Position numbers and translations under genes: made by a program. A DNA stretch of 64,000 nucleotides from Nocardia sp. BMG111209. Its GTDB lineage: Bacteria > Actinomycetota > Actinomycetes > Mycobacteriales > Mycobacteriaceae. The notes under the pieces were generated by a model. The model made no database searches. It had not been told where the DNA came from and saw only the letters and a program-made list of their open reading frames with translations. The stretch lies in NCBI RefSeq assembly GCF_000381925.1, contig NZ_KB907308.1, forward strand, positions 1,550,001 through 1,614,000, given 5' to 3'. Positions within the stretch are counted from its first letter, which is position 1, and each line of letters starts with the position of its first letter. Of the stretch, positions 1 to 9,087 are shown piece after piece.

Positions 1-624
1 GGGCGCCACGGTCGCCACCGGCCCGCGCCGGGACAGGACGGCCAGATTCCGCTCCTGATCCAGGCGCACCACCAGCCAGGTCAGCCGGTGCCCGATCACC
101 GGCTGCGCACCGATCAGCTGGTCGTACAGCATGCTGTAGCTGCCGGTCGGCCGGACGCGCCGGCCGGTGGTGACGATGTCGATGTCGAGCTCGATGCCGT
201 ACTGCTCGCGCAGCGGCAGCAACAGATCCACCGGCACCGTGTCCTCGGTGTAGATGGTCTCCTCGGCGATCACCGTGGGCAGATCCAGATCCGGCGCCAG
301 CTGGATCATCGCGATGAGCACATCGCCGTCGGCACCGATACCGCAGGTACCGGCGGCGACCTCGACATCCACCAGTCGCGGTGGCGCGGCGCGAGCGACC
401 GCGCGGGCCTGGAGGCCGAATCGGAATGCGGCCCGGTCGAGCAGCCAGCGCAGGGTCGTGCGCCCGGCGATCGGAACCGTCACCAGGAGCACGGCCACAC
501 CCACCACGGCCGGCCCGATGTACCACAACGGCCGGCCCCACATCGCCGTGATCAGCAGGCTGCCGGCCAGCACCACCACCGTGAACGGCAATCGCTCGCC
601 GGCACGCGGACTCGCGGAACTCAA
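1..624 (-). CDS. eccE: ESX type VII secretion membrane component EccE, C-terminus cut off by the window edge
   Basis: I read 208 codons from a TTG at 624; the reading frame stays open to base 1. A Shine-Dalgarno GGAGG lies 8 bases before this TTG, inside the end of mycP, and the two genes overlap by 4 bases (TTGA). The protein starts with two closely spaced hydrophobic helices (about residues 14-32 and 39-58), then a soluble region with the pattern expected for EccE, the subunit at the periphery of the ESX membrane complex. Position directly after mycP matches ESX-1, ESX-3 and ESX-5. Family assignment rests on the two-helix topology and on synteny. The catalogue length of EccE is usually 300-500 residues, so part of the gene lies beyond the window. 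Confidence 0.88.
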   Translation of the reverse strand, partial: MSSASPRAGERLPFTVVVLAGSLLITAMWGRPLWYIGPAVVGVAVLLVTVPIAGRTTLRWLLDRAAFRFGLQARAVARAAPPRLVDVEVAAGTCGIGADGDVLIAMIQLAPDLDLPTVIAEETIYTEDTVPVDLLLPLREQYGIELDIDIVTTGRRVRPTGSYSMLYDQLIGAQPVIGHRLTWLVVRLDQERNLAVLSRRGPVATVAP

Positions 625-1985
625 CGCGCCCACCTCCGCTGCCACCGGCCCACACCCAGGCCCAAGACCAGCGCCGCGAACGCCACCGCGGCGGACACCG
701 CGAGCGGCCGCCGGTCCGGTGGTCGTGGTGGCGTCGGAAGTGACAGCAGCTCACCGCGATTCAGGCCCGCGGGCGGCTGCGGCGGAGTGCGATAGCTCAA
801 CGCCGCCACCGGATCGATGACGCCCGTGCCGACGGTGTTGTCGACGCCCCGAGCCGGCGCGTGCGCGCTGGCCTCCAGCCGCGCGACGATCTCGGTCGGG
901 CTCTCGCTGGGGTAGCGCGAGCGCAGCAGCGCCGCCACGCCGGCGACATAGGCGGCGGCGAACGACGCGCCGCCGACCGGGACCAGTTTGTCCCCGCCGC
1001 CGACCGCGTTGATCAGGCCACCGCCGCCGGGGCCGAGCGATTCGATGCCGGTGCCGGGCGCGGCGACCGCAACCCACGGCCCGGTCAGCGTGTCCGGCAC
1101 CGCGGAGCCGGTTGCCGTGGTGAATCCGACGGTGAGCACATCGGAATAGAACCAGCCCGGCGCCGAGAGGGTCTGCACGCCCGTCCAGTTCCGCCGGTCG
1201 GTGGGACGACTCGGATCGATGTCCGGATTCTGTTCGCAGCCACTGCTTCCCGTGTTGCCGGCGCCGGCGACGATCAGCGCCCCGCGCAATCGGCTCGCGT
1301 AACCGACGGCGGCGGACAGCACCGACTGGTCCACCGGCTGTGCGGCGCCCACACAGACCGGTAGCGACACCGTGATCACCTGGGCGCCGAGGTTCGCCGC
1401 GTGGGTGACTGCCCTGGCCAGGGTCCGGATGTCCATCGAAAGCTGCTGGGCCGGATCCGAACCCGGCGACTGTTCGAGGCTGAAGGCGCCGGACCGGTAG
1501 CGGATGGAGATGAGCTGAGCGTCCGGAGCCACTCCGCTGAACCCGTCGGCGGGATCCGTTCCGGCGCCGATGATCCCGGCCACCAGCGTGCCGTGCGCAT
1601 CGCAGTCCGACAGCCCGTCGCCGCCGGCCGCGACATAGTCGCCACCGCCGACCAGATTGGGCAGCCGGGGATTCGGGCCGACCCCGGTGTCGATCACCGC
1701 GACGGTGACGCCCGCCCCACGGGAAAGGGCGCGGGCCTGTGCGAGATTCAACATCCGTTCCGGCGGCGGGGCCTGTTGCAGATCGCTGTCCGGCAGCACG
1801 CCGGTGACCAGGCAACCCTTGTCCTGCTTCGTCGGCTGTTCGGGACCGGGCGCACCGTCCGGCGGGATGACACCCACCACCACCTGCGGCGGATTCACCG
1901 CGAGCGCGGGTGCGGACGCGACCGTGACCAGCGCGCACGCGGCCGCCGTGCACACGGCCACACGCAGGCCGTGACCTGTTCTCAT
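621..1985 (-). CDS. mycP: Mycosin MycP, ESX-associated subtilisin-like serine protease
   Basis: This 454-residue protein has a signal peptide (hydrophobic stretch about residues 8-29 ending ASAPALA), a subtilase domain and a C-terminal membrane helix (about 425-447). The catalytic triad is visible: Asp99 in VIDTGVG, His131 in DAHGTLVAG and Ser341 in GGASFAAAYVAG; Asn244 in AGAGNTG would be the oxyanion residue. Mycosins sit on the periplasmic side and stabilise the ESX membrane complex. The ATG at 1985 shares its A with the eccD stop codon, so translation is probably coupled. An upstream extension of the same frame runs antisense-like through eccD and is not real. Confidence 0.95.
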   Translation of the reverse strand: MRTGHGLRVAVCTAAACALVTVASAPALAVNPPQVVVGVIPPDGAPGPEQPTKQDKGCLVTGVLPDSDLQQAPPPERMLNLAQARALSRGAGVTVAVIDTGVGPNPRLPNLVGGGDYVAAGGDGLSDCDAHGTLVAGIIGAGTDPADGFSGVAPDAQLISIRYRSGAFSLEQSPGSDPAQQLSMDIRTLARAVTHAANLGAQVITVSLPVCVGAAQPVDQSVLSAAVGYASRLRGALIVAGAGNTGSSGCEQNPDIDPSRPTDRRNWTGVQTLSAPGWFYSDVLTVGFTTATGSAVPDTLTGPWVAVAAPGTGIESLGPGGGGLINAVGGGDKLVPVGGASFAAAYVAGVAALLRSRYPSESPTEIVARLEASAHAPARGVDNTVGTGVIDPVAALSYRTPPQPPAGLNRGELLSLPTPPRPPDRRPLAVSAAVAFAALVLGLGVGRWQRRWAR

Positions 1986-3499
1986 CAGATGGCTCGCATG
2001 GCGGTGTAGACGCCCATGATCCAGAACGCCAGCGCCGGAACCACCAGGATCAGCGTGTATTCCACGAGGTCGACGGCGCGACGGGTCACCGGGGACAGTC
2101 TGCGGCCCGGAAGACCCACCGCGGCAAGGCATCCCAGGGCAGCGAGTCCGGCCACCACGAACGCCACCGCCAACCGGGCCGCGGGGGTGTGATAGGCGCC
2201 GACCAGGACGAATCCGGTGCCGATCGTGGCGATCGCGGCGCCGACGATCAACGCCACGGCCTGCACCCGATCCGGATGCCAGCGGGCCCGCAGGGTGAGT
2301 GCCCCGGCCACCGCGCCGGCCAGCACGATCTCCCGGATACCGCCCGGGCTCGCCGCGGCGGCCATCACCGTGCCCGCCGAGACCGCCGTCGCCATCCCGA
2401 TGATCAAGCCGCGCAACGTGGTCACCGCGGTTCGCGCCCGGCTCTCGATGGTCTCGGCCGGCAGGGCCTGGTCGTCCTCGGCCGGATCGACGCCGGTCTG
2501 CGCGTCGAAGATGTCGGTCAGCGTCGCGGGCGCCACCTCCGCGCCGGGATCGGGCAGGTCCGGTGGCCGAATTCGGGCCGCTACCACCGCGAGTCGCGGC
2601 GCCGCGGTCAGCAGCACCAGCGCCACGAAGACCACCCCGGCGGCCACCTGCCGGACGGAGACGTCGAGATAGGCCGCGGGCGAGACGGCGACAGCGAGGA
2701 TCACGCCCAGGGTCGCCACGGCCACCAGCACCGTGGTGCCTATCCGCACCAGTCGCAACATCGTCAGCGCGGCCACCGCCGCGACCACCAGTCCGGCGGC
2801 CAGATTCGCGGGTGCCAGCGGACCGGGCCGGCCGTAGGCGGGCGGCACCAGCGTCGCGGCGCCCGCAAACAGCAACGGCAATGCCGACAACGCCAGTCCC
2901 AGACCCAGCCGGGCCGAATTCTCCCGCCGCTGCACCGGAACCGCCGTGATCCAGCACACCAGACCCAGCAGCAGCGTCGGGAGACCGCACCACACCCAGG
3001 ATCCGGTCCGGGTCCACGACCAGCACATCATCGCGGCCACGGTCAGCGAGGCGGCCCCGAGCACCGAGATTCCGGCGGTCTGCACCGTCTCGGCGTCGAA
3101 TTCGGCGAATTCGCGTTCGTTGATCAGCGCCAGCGCGTCGGTGATGTCCTCGACCACCGGGGTGAAGATCTCGGCCGACTCCACCACCGACAGCGTCAGC
3201 ACGGCGCCGTCGGCGATCTGGTGATCCTCCAGGCTGCGCCAGCGCGGAATCGCGGCCTCGCCCGGACGAGCCAGGCTCCACTGCCCCACCGGCGGTGTGA
3301 AATCGACGTTCTCGTCGTCGATCGCACCGGCCAGCACAACGATCAGATCATCGATGAAGGTCTCGATGGCGAATTTCGTCGGTACCACCACGTCGATCTG
3401 GTACGTGGCGACCATGATCGCGATGCGGGCCCTGGCCACCTCCGCCGACGGTGCGGGCGCCGTCGCGGCTGCGGCGGTGGGCGCGAAGGCGGTGCTCAT
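1985..3499 (-). CDS. eccD: EccD, ESX integral membrane channel component
   Basis: The 504-residue product has an N-terminal soluble domain (about residues 25-105) of the ubiquitin-like type found in EccD, followed by about eleven hydrophobic helices up to the C-terminus. EccD forms the large membrane vestibule of the ESX complex. I chose the ATG at 3499 over the ATG at 3505 because GAGGAGG lies 6 bases upstream of 3499 but directly against 3505, and because 3499 makes a 4-base ATGA overlap with the preceding MinD-like gene. It is followed by mycP with a 1-base overlap. Confidence 0.95.
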   Translation of the reverse strand: MSTAFAPTAAAATAPAPSAEVARARIAIMVATYQIDVVVPTKFAIETFIDDLIVVLAGAIDDENVDFTPPVGQWSLARPGEAAIPRWRSLEDHQIADGAVLTLSVVESAEIFTPVVEDITDALALINEREFAEFDAETVQTAGISVLGAASLTVAAMMCWSWTRTGSWVWCGLPTLLLGLVCWITAVPVQRRENSARLGLGLALSALPLLFAGAATLVPPAYGRPGPLAPANLAAGLVVAAVAALTMLRLVRIGTTVLVAVATLGVILAVAVSPAAYLDVSVRQVAAGVVFVALVLLTAAPRLAVVAARIRPPDLPDPGAEVAPATLTDIFDAQTGVDPAEDDQALPAETIESRARTAVTTLRGLIIGMATAVSAGTVMAAAASPGGIREIVLAGAVAGALTLRARWHPDRVQAVALIVGAAIATIGTGFVLVGAYHTPAARLAVAFVVAGLAALGCLAAVGLPGRRLSPVTRRAVDLVEYTLILVVPALAFWIMGVYTAMRAI

Positions 3500-5988
3500 C
3501 GCCATCCTCCTCGGTCGGCGCCGTTGCGATACGAGTTCGGGAAGCCATCGGACAACCCGGCCGCGAGTTCTTCGAACGCCAGCAATGTGTCTTTGTCGAG
3601 CAGCCGGAGGTCGATCTCGCCCCCCTCGGCCAGGTGGGGATCGTAGGGAATCAACGCCGTCGGGCGCTGCGCGGTCTGGAACAGCTTCTCGATCGCCTCG
3701 ATCTCGACGATGGGCTTGGTCGGCTGCTGATGCACGATCGCCACCACGGATTTGGCGATCAACTGGCTCAGCCCGTGCGTGTTCAACCAGTTCAACGTCG
3801 CCACAGCGCCTTTCACCCCACCGACGGTGGCGGGTGTCACCACCACCACCGCATCGCTGGTGCGCAGCACCGAGGTGGTCACGGAGTCCAGCACACCGGT
3901 GCCGCAGTCCACCATCAACAAGTTGTAGTGCCGCCGCAGCACATCCATCGCGGCCATGTACTCGCCGCCGGACAGAGCCTCCACGGCCTCGGAGTTCCAC
4001 GGCGAGGCGACGACGGCCAGATCCGCGGAATTGATCGACATGAACGACTGCACGGTCGCGAACGCGTCCAGATTCGACGCCTGGGCCAGATCACGCAGCG
4101 ACAGGCCGTACGGGTGCGGGGTGGTACGCGACGGGAGGTCGCCGAAGTCGGGATTGGCGTCGATGGCCACGACCCGGTCCGGCCGCAACGCGGCGAAGGT
4201 GGAACCGAGGGCCGCGGCGAGAGTGGTGCGGCCGACGCCACCCTTCACGCTGATCACCGCGATCTGATAGGTGGTGAGCAACTGCTTCCGGATCCGGGCG
4301 CGGCGATCCTCCACGCGCTGCTCGGCCGGCGACAGCCCGAGATTGAAGCCGACCTTGTTGAGCGCGCCGCGCACACCGGTGGCGGACTTCAGCTTGGCGC
4401 GGTTGGCGGCCGAGATGTCGGCCAGCAGATCCGCGGACGTCAGCGCGGCCGGCAGCACCTCGATGAAGGGGGCGTTCTCCGCGGCCTGCTGATAGCGCTC
4501 GACGCCGCGAACCGCCGGGTCGGCCTGGGTGGTCGCGGCCTGCTGCCAGGGCGCCGGGCGCGCGGCCTCGGCGTGCCGGAACTCCACTGTCTGCGAAACA
4601 GTTTGCGCGGCAGCCGCTTCGGCGGCCGCAGCCTGCTGCGCGGCGGCGTACTGGGCGGCGGCATACTGCGCGGCGGCGTACTGCCCCGGGGCGGCGTACT
4701 GCCCGGAGTACCCGCCGGACGCGGCCCCCGCCCAGGGGCCGGCCGTGGGTGTGGCGGGATAGCCGGTGGGGTAGCCCTGTGGCGCTGCCTGAGCGGAATC
4801 GGATTGTGGCGCGGCATATTCCGCACCGCGCTGCGCGTATTCCGCTGCGGCGCCGACGCCCTCGATGCCGTGGTTGCCGGGACCGGGCCGGTGCGCGGCG
4901 GTCGACTGCGCGCCCGGGGCGAATCGCGCGATCCGACCCGTGGCCGCGTCGGCGGCGGGCGGCGAGGCCGACGGGTTCGGCCCCGCCCCGGAATGCGCCG
5001 CGTCCGGCGAATTCGGCTGCGGCGCGGGCCCCGGCGACGCACCCGTCCCGGCCTGCCGATCCGTTCCGGCGGGCCGGCCCACCTGCCCGGTCCCGCTGGG
5101 CGCGGCGGCCGGATCCGGCCGGCCGGATTGCCCGGCGGCGCCGCCCGCGGTCGCGGCGGCGTGACCGGTTCGATTCGGGGCACCGGCGGGGCGCGCGGAA
5201 TCGGCGGACGGTTCGGCCGCACCGGATTGCGCGGCGCGGGCGGCGGCTTGGGCGGCGGCGGCTCGCGCGGCCGCCGCGCGCAGCGCCGCGGCGCGGAGTT
5301 CGTCGGGGGTCGTGGCCGCGGCGTCGGGGCGTTCCGATTGGGACGCACCCGATTGCGGCGGGGTCACGGCGGTCTGCGGACCGGTGCGCTGCACCGCGCG
5401 CGATCCGGCCGAGGAGGACGACGTGGGACGCGATTCGGCGGGAGCCGCGGCGGGGGTGCGCGATTCGATCACACCGTATGCGGCGGCATCCGGGCCCGGC
5501 GACTTCGGCCCGGTGGCCGCGGGTTCGGAATTCTGCTGGGGTGCAACGGATTCCCCGGCCTCGGTCGTGGAAGCACCCGCGGCGGCACCGGATACGACCG
5601 GTCCGTCCGCCGACGGCGCCGCGGCGGCCTGCCGGGCTCGCCGCCAGGTGGCGGTGGTGTTCGACGATCGGGCGGGTGCCGGTGGCGTGGGAGTGGCCGG
5701 CTCCGACTCTCGCTGCACCGCAACGGTCCCGGCTCCGGGCCGCGGCTCGCCGGTGGCGGCCGGTGGGAAAGACGACTGTGGCGACCCGGATTCCGGGTCG
5801 CCGATTGCGGGGGACGAAGAGCCTGGTGGCGGACTCGTCCCCGGCGGGGGTGGTTCCGCGACACTGTGATTCGCCGAACCGTCGGCGCTCTGGTCCGCCG
5901 AACCGTCGTCACCGAAGAACGCGTCGTACCCACCCCGGGTCCGGACGCTCCGGACCGAGTTGCCGTTCGTGCCCGGCGCTCGGTTCAT
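3496..5988 (-). CDS. EspI-like protein: long Ala/Pro-rich region fused to a MinD/ParA-type ATPase
   Basis: The product is about 830 residues. The first ~530 are low-complexity Ala/Pro/Ser/Gln sequence, including a tandem QYAAA repeat. The last ~270 form a MinD/ParA-family ATPase with a deviant Walker A KGGVGRTT near residue 579, followed by VVAIDANPDFGDL and LLMVDCGTG. This architecture and the position just before eccD match EspI of mycobacterial ESX-1, which is thought to modulate secretion according to energy state. An ATG at 5988 and an in-frame GTG at 6018 are both possible starts; GAGGG lies just before the ATG. The end overlaps eccD by 4 bases. Confidence 0.85.
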   Translation of the reverse strand: MNRAPGTNGNSVRSVRTRGGYDAFFGDDGSADQSADGSANHSVAEPPPPGTSPPPGSSSPAIGDPESGSPQSSFPPAATGEPRPGAGTVAVQRESEPATPTPPAPARSSNTTATWRRARQAAAAPSADGPVVSGAAAGASTTEAGESVAPQQNSEPAATGPKSPGPDAAAYGVIESRTPAAAPAESRPTSSSSAGSRAVQRTGPQTAVTPPQSGASQSERPDAAATTPDELRAAALRAAAARAAAAQAAARAAQSGAAEPSADSARPAGAPNRTGHAAATAGGAAGQSGRPDPAAAPSGTGQVGRPAGTDRQAGTGASPGPAPQPNSPDAAHSGAGPNPSASPPAADAATGRIARFAPGAQSTAAHRPGPGNHGIEGVGAAAEYAQRGAEYAAPQSDSAQAAPQGYPTGYPATPTAGPWAGAASGGYSGQYAAPGQYAAAQYAAAQYAAAQQAAAAEAAAAQTVSQTVEFRHAEAARPAPWQQAATTQADPAVRGVERYQQAAENAPFIEVLPAALTSADLLADISAANRAKLKSATGVRGALNKVGFNLGLSPAEQRVEDRRARIRKQLLTTYQIAVISVKGGVGRTTLAAALGSTFAALRPDRVVAIDANPDFGDLPSRTTPHPYGLSLRDLAQASNLDAFATVQSFMSINSADLAVVASPWNSEAVEALSGGEYMAAMDVLRRHYNLLMVDCGTGVLDSVTTSVLRTSDAVVVVTPATVGGVKGAVATLNWLNTHGLSQLIAKSVVAIVHQQPTKPIVEIEAIEKLFQTAQRPTALIPYDPHLAEGGEIDLRLLDKDTLLAFEELAAGLSDGFPNSYRNGADRGGWR
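4636..4698 (-). repeat. 15-bp tandem repeat coding QYAAA in the EspI-like protein
   Basis: Three 15-bp units (4636-4650, 4651-4665, 4666-4680) and one 18-bp variant (4681-4698) encode repeated QYAAA/QYAAPG. The units keep the reading frame. Confidence 0.8.
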
Positions 5989-6039
5989 ATCCCTCAATCC
6001 TCTCGAAAAGCGCAGCACCCCAGGCGTCGAGCCTCCGGC

Positions 6040-6954
6040 TCAGTCGGACCTGCTGGTACCGAACCAACTCCGTCCGGGCAGCAGCTCGACCAATGCCACC
6101 AGGCCCGCGTGCAACGCGGTGCCATCACCCGGCACGTAGGTCGACCAGCGCTCGCCGTCGAGCGCGACGCTGGGCGTCACGACGATCCGGCCGGATTCGG
6201 TGTCCATCACGTTCATGGCCACCGATGGTTCCATCGTGCCACCATCACGATGTTCGATCATCACCACTTCCGCTTTTCGCACCAATCGGTCGAACGCTCT
6301 GGTGAGCACGCTCGCAGTATGCGCCACCGCACCGAGCTCCACCAGCGCTCGATGCCGCTCCTCCCGTTCGGGCGGCACCTCGGCCAGTAGCCGATCGGTC
6401 ACCCGCATCGGCTCGAATTGCACTGCGGGCCAGGGACCGAGCGCCGTGGCGAGGGCAGCCGTGATGGTCTCGAGGCGGTCCCGCGATTCGAAGACCTGCT
6501 GGATGACGATCTCGTCCGCGCAGCGGAGCGCGAGCACATGGGTGTCACCGGCCCGCACCAGCGACATCTGCAGCAATGCCCGAAGCCCCTGATCCGGGGC
6601 GGGATCCGGATCCACGACGAGTGCGCACAGTTCGACGTCCGGCCGGTCCAGGCAGTGCAACCAGTGCTCGACCACCGGATGCACACGACCGTCGACGAGA
6701 ACGCCCACCTCGGTGAGCCGCTCGGCGACGGCAGTGCGCACCCGGTCCGGATCCTCGAGCAGAAAATGGTTCGACAGTATCGTCAACACTGCCGGGTAGC
6801 CGCCGATGCCAGCCATGTCCTGCAGTAACAGGGCGGCATCGACGTTCAACTCGATCGCAACCGGATCGTTGTCCACATCCTCGCCGGAATCCGGCTCGGC
6901 GGGGGCAGTCCGGCCGCGCCGATCCGACGTCGACGGAGCGGGCTGAGACTGCAC
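6040..6954 (-). CDS. espG: EspG-like PE/PPE chaperone
   Basis: The 304-residue protein is soluble, without signal peptide or membrane helix. Its length, the hydrophobic pattern of the central region and the position after the Esx pair and before the EspI-like gene and eccD fit EspG. EspG proteins bind the tip of PPE proteins in the cytosol, keep PE-PPE pairs soluble and deliver them to their own ESX system. The PE-PPE pair just upstream would be the natural client. The start is GTG at 6954, 13 bases after the preceding stop, with only a weak ribosome binding site. Assignment relies partly on context because EspG sequences diverge strongly. Confidence 0.82.
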   Translation of the reverse strand: MQSQPAPSTSDRRGRTAPAEPDSGEDVDNDPVAIELNVDAALLLQDMAGIGGYPAVLTILSNHFLLEDPDRVRTAVAERLTEVGVLVDGRVHPVVEHWLHCLDRPDVELCALVVDPDPAPDQGLRALLQMSLVRAGDTHVLALRCADEIVIQQVFESRDRLETITAALATALGPWPAVQFEPMRVTDRLLAEVPPEREERHRALVELGAVAHTASVLTRAFDRLVRKAEVVMIEHRDGGTMEPSVAMNVMDTESGRIVVTPSVALDGERWSTYVPGDGTALHAGLVALVELLPGRSWFGTSRSD

Positions 6955-6967
6955 GATCGTGAAACTC

Positions 6968-7261
6968 TCAGATCGCCAGGAACATGTTGCCGTTGGCGGT
7001 GTCGGTCGAATGCACCAGACCCTGGGTACCGCCGACGCTCTGGATCGAGGTCTTCAGGTTGGCCAGCGTCGTGATGTACGAGTCGTTGTCCCGCTTGAGC
7101 CGGGCCATGATGTCCTCGTAGCCGGTCGCACCGGCACCCGCGAACTCCTGCATCAGTTCGTTCCGGATGGCCTCGATCTGGTGCGCGTTCGTCTCCATGC
7201 TGGAGACGAGCTGGTTCATGGTGGTCGTATGGATGTCAACTTCGTTGAAGTCGAATTTCAT
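6968..7261 (-). CDS. WXG100-superfamily Esx protein without the Trp (EsxA/EsxH-side partner)
   Basis: A 97-residue, largely helical protein of typical Esx length. Where WXG is expected (turn between the two helices) the sequence reads EFAGAGATGYEDI, so Phe replaces Trp and FAG stands in place of WXG. Position, second in the pair before espG, corresponds to esxH in ESX-3 or esxA in ESX-1. It probably forms a secreted helical-hairpin heterodimer with the protein at 7322-7660. Loss of the Trp is also known in some mycobacterial partners such as EsxG, so it does not exclude function. Confidence 0.83.
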   Translation of the reverse strand: MKFDFNEVDIHTTTMNQLVSSMETNAHQIEAIRNELMQEFAGAGATGYEDIMARLKRDNDSYITTLANLKTSIQSVGGTQGLVHSTDTANGNMFLAI

Positions 7262-7321
7262 GATGTGTCAATCCTTTTCAGTGATAAATTTCGAGACTCG
7301 TACCGGCCGGGGGTGATCCGG

Positions 7322-7660
7322 TCAGAAGTTGGTGTCGACCTTCCCGTCCCCACCGGCGTGCTCGTAGACCTTCGCCGCGCCCTGGAGGTCCTGGTCATCG
7401 ATCTTCACGCCCGCCGTCCGCAGCGCGTTGACGATGTCGTTCAGGGTGTTGGCGAGCTTGGTGCCGGCGGTACCCGCGTCGGAGAGCGACCGCTGGATGG
7501 CCGCACCGGTCGCCGGGCTCTGCACGGCGGACTGCAACCCGCTCTGCGAGGCGGCCAGGGTCCGCAGGTAGGTCTCCAGCTCGCCCAGGCAGATCGAGGT
7601 GTCCTGAGCGCCGGTGTGCAGCTTGGCCGGATCGGCGATCATCATACTGGCGGTGGCCAT
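7322..7660 (-). CDS. WXG100-superfamily Esx protein with degenerate turn motif (EsxB/EsxG-side partner)
   Basis: A 112-residue helical protein, first gene of the Esx pair. The expected WXG turn reads SAVQSPATGAAI, so no Trp is present. The C-terminal tail (from about residue 87) contains KVYEHAGGD, which resembles but does not match the YxxxD/E secretion signal of the EsxB-side partner. A good ribosome binding site (AAGGAA) precedes the ATG at 7660. It would pair with the protein at 6968-7261 for export through the EccC-EccD machine. Confidence 0.8.
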   Translation of the reverse strand: MATASMMIADPAKLHTGAQDTSICLGELETYLRTLAASQSGLQSAVQSPATGAAIQRSLSDAGTAGTKLANTLNDIVNALRTAGVKIDDQDLQGAAKVYEHAGGDGKVDTNF

Positions 7661-7706
7661 GTGAAGTTCCTTTCTAAACGGTCATTTCCTCGGCCTCGGT
7701 ACTACT

Positions 7707-9038
7707 TCACCGAGAACGTTCATCGTCCGACGACCATTCGTCGTCGTGATCCAGGACCCCGATCAGATCGGCGTCATCCTCCGAGGATTCGTCCCACAGC
7801 GGATCGAGGTCGTACTCGAGCACACCGATCGCGGGCGGCTGCTCCAGCTCCGGCACCTCGTCGAGTTCGCCGGGTACGAATACCTTCCCGGACACCTTGA
7901 CGGCCTTGCGCTGCTTCTCTTCCTCGCGCTTGCGCCGCTTCTGCGCCTGGGGCGCGGTGACGCCGCGGCGCTGCAACGCCGGCTCGGGTTCGGCGAGACC
8001 GGTTCCGGCGCCGAAGGCCCGGCCGCTGGTCATCCGGCCCCAATTCGACGGCATCCGAAATCCGGTGGCGGACCCGGCCATCGAGCCCAGGCCGCCGCCG
8101 GACATGCTGTACGCGGCGTACGCGCCCATGCCGGTCCCGAGCTCGGACATGTCGCCCGAGTACGAGGAGTCCGAAAGATCGCCCCGCTCGAGCGGGAGCC
8201 CGCCGTCCGGCCCACCCAGGCCGTTGTCCGGCAACGAGTCCTGGACGTCGGCGGGCTGCTGTGGGTCGGTACCGGTGGGGTTGCCGCCGGTGTCGCCGGG
8301 CTGCTGGGTGCCGGTCTGCGTCGGATCCGGATTCGATTGGGTGGGATCGGTTCCCGGATTGTTCGTACTGCCCGGATCGGTGGAGCCCTTGGGATCGGTG
8401 GAACCGCCCGGATCGGTGTTCCCCGGCGACGAACCGGGACCACTGGGACCGGGGCCCGAACCCGAGGGACCGGGACCACCGGGCCCGGGCCCGGGACCGG
8501 ACGTCGTGTTGACGATCGACGGAGCGGGTTGCGGGATCTCGGGCAGCCCGCCCACGATATCGGCGATCGACGCCGCGTACCCGCTGTAGGCCGAGACCGC
8601 CTGCGCGTTCAGCGCGCCCAGCGCGCCGACGGCCGATATGAGCACCGGCGTGGTGAGGGGCGTCGGATTGGCCGCCAGCCCGGTGATGAGCGTGCGCACT
8701 CCGGAGAATGCCGCCGGGGGCGGTGTGAGCATCAGTGTGACGTTGAACGACTCGGCCGCCATCGCCGCCTGATTCGCCGCGGTGTACGAGTTCAGCGCCT
8801 GCTGGCGCACCCAGGTCGCGTGGTTGCGGAACGCGGTCTCGGCCCGGGTCGCGGACGGACCCTTCCAGATGTTCTGCATCCCGTCCATCGTGCCGTCGGA
8901 GTTGGCGGCGCCGTTGCTCAGCGCCTCGGCCAGCGTCGAGTACGCGGTGGACGTGTCCACCATCGGACCGGACCCGATGCCCGAGTGCAACTGGTTGGCG
9001 AGCGTCTCCCCCGGCCCGATCAGAGGGTCGATTGGCAT
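7707..9038 (-). CDS. PPE-family-like T7SS substrate
   Basis: The 443-residue protein has a helical N-terminal region of about 180 residues with a WXG-type turn (NIWKGPSAT, Trp near residue 58). A Gly/Pro/Ser/Thr-rich linker (about 180-270) with repeated DPGS-like units follows, and then a charged C-terminus. It lies directly after the PE gene and before the Esx pair, exactly as in ESX-3. It should form a helical bundle with the PE protein and be escorted by EspG. The classical PPE tripeptide near the N-terminus is absent (the protein begins MPIDPLIGPG), so this is a divergent member. Confidence 0.82.
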   Translation of the reverse strand: MPIDPLIGPGETLANQLHSGIGSGPMVDTSTAYSTLAEALSNGAANSDGTMDGMQNIWKGPSATRAETAFRNHATWVRQQALNSYTAANQAAMAAESFNVTLMLTPPPAAFSGVRTLITGLAANPTPLTTPVLISAVGALGALNAQAVSAYSGYAASIADIVGGLPEIPQPAPSIVNTTSGPGPGPGGPGPSGSGPGPSGPGSSPGNTDPGGSTDPKGSTDPGSTNNPGTDPTQSNPDPTQTGTQQPGDTGGNPTGTDPQQPADVQDSLPDNGLGGPDGGLPLERGDLSDSSYSGDMSELGTGMGAYAAYSMSGGGLGSMAGSATGFRMPSNWGRMTSGRAFGAGTGLAEPEPALQRRGVTAPQAQKRRKREEEKQRKAVKVSGKVFVPGELDEVPELEQPPAIGVLEYDLDPLWDESSEDDADLIGVLDHDDEWSSDDERSR

Positions 9039-9087
9039 GGCTGTGTCACTTCCGACGAATCACACCGAATCTCCGAACGGAGACCGG

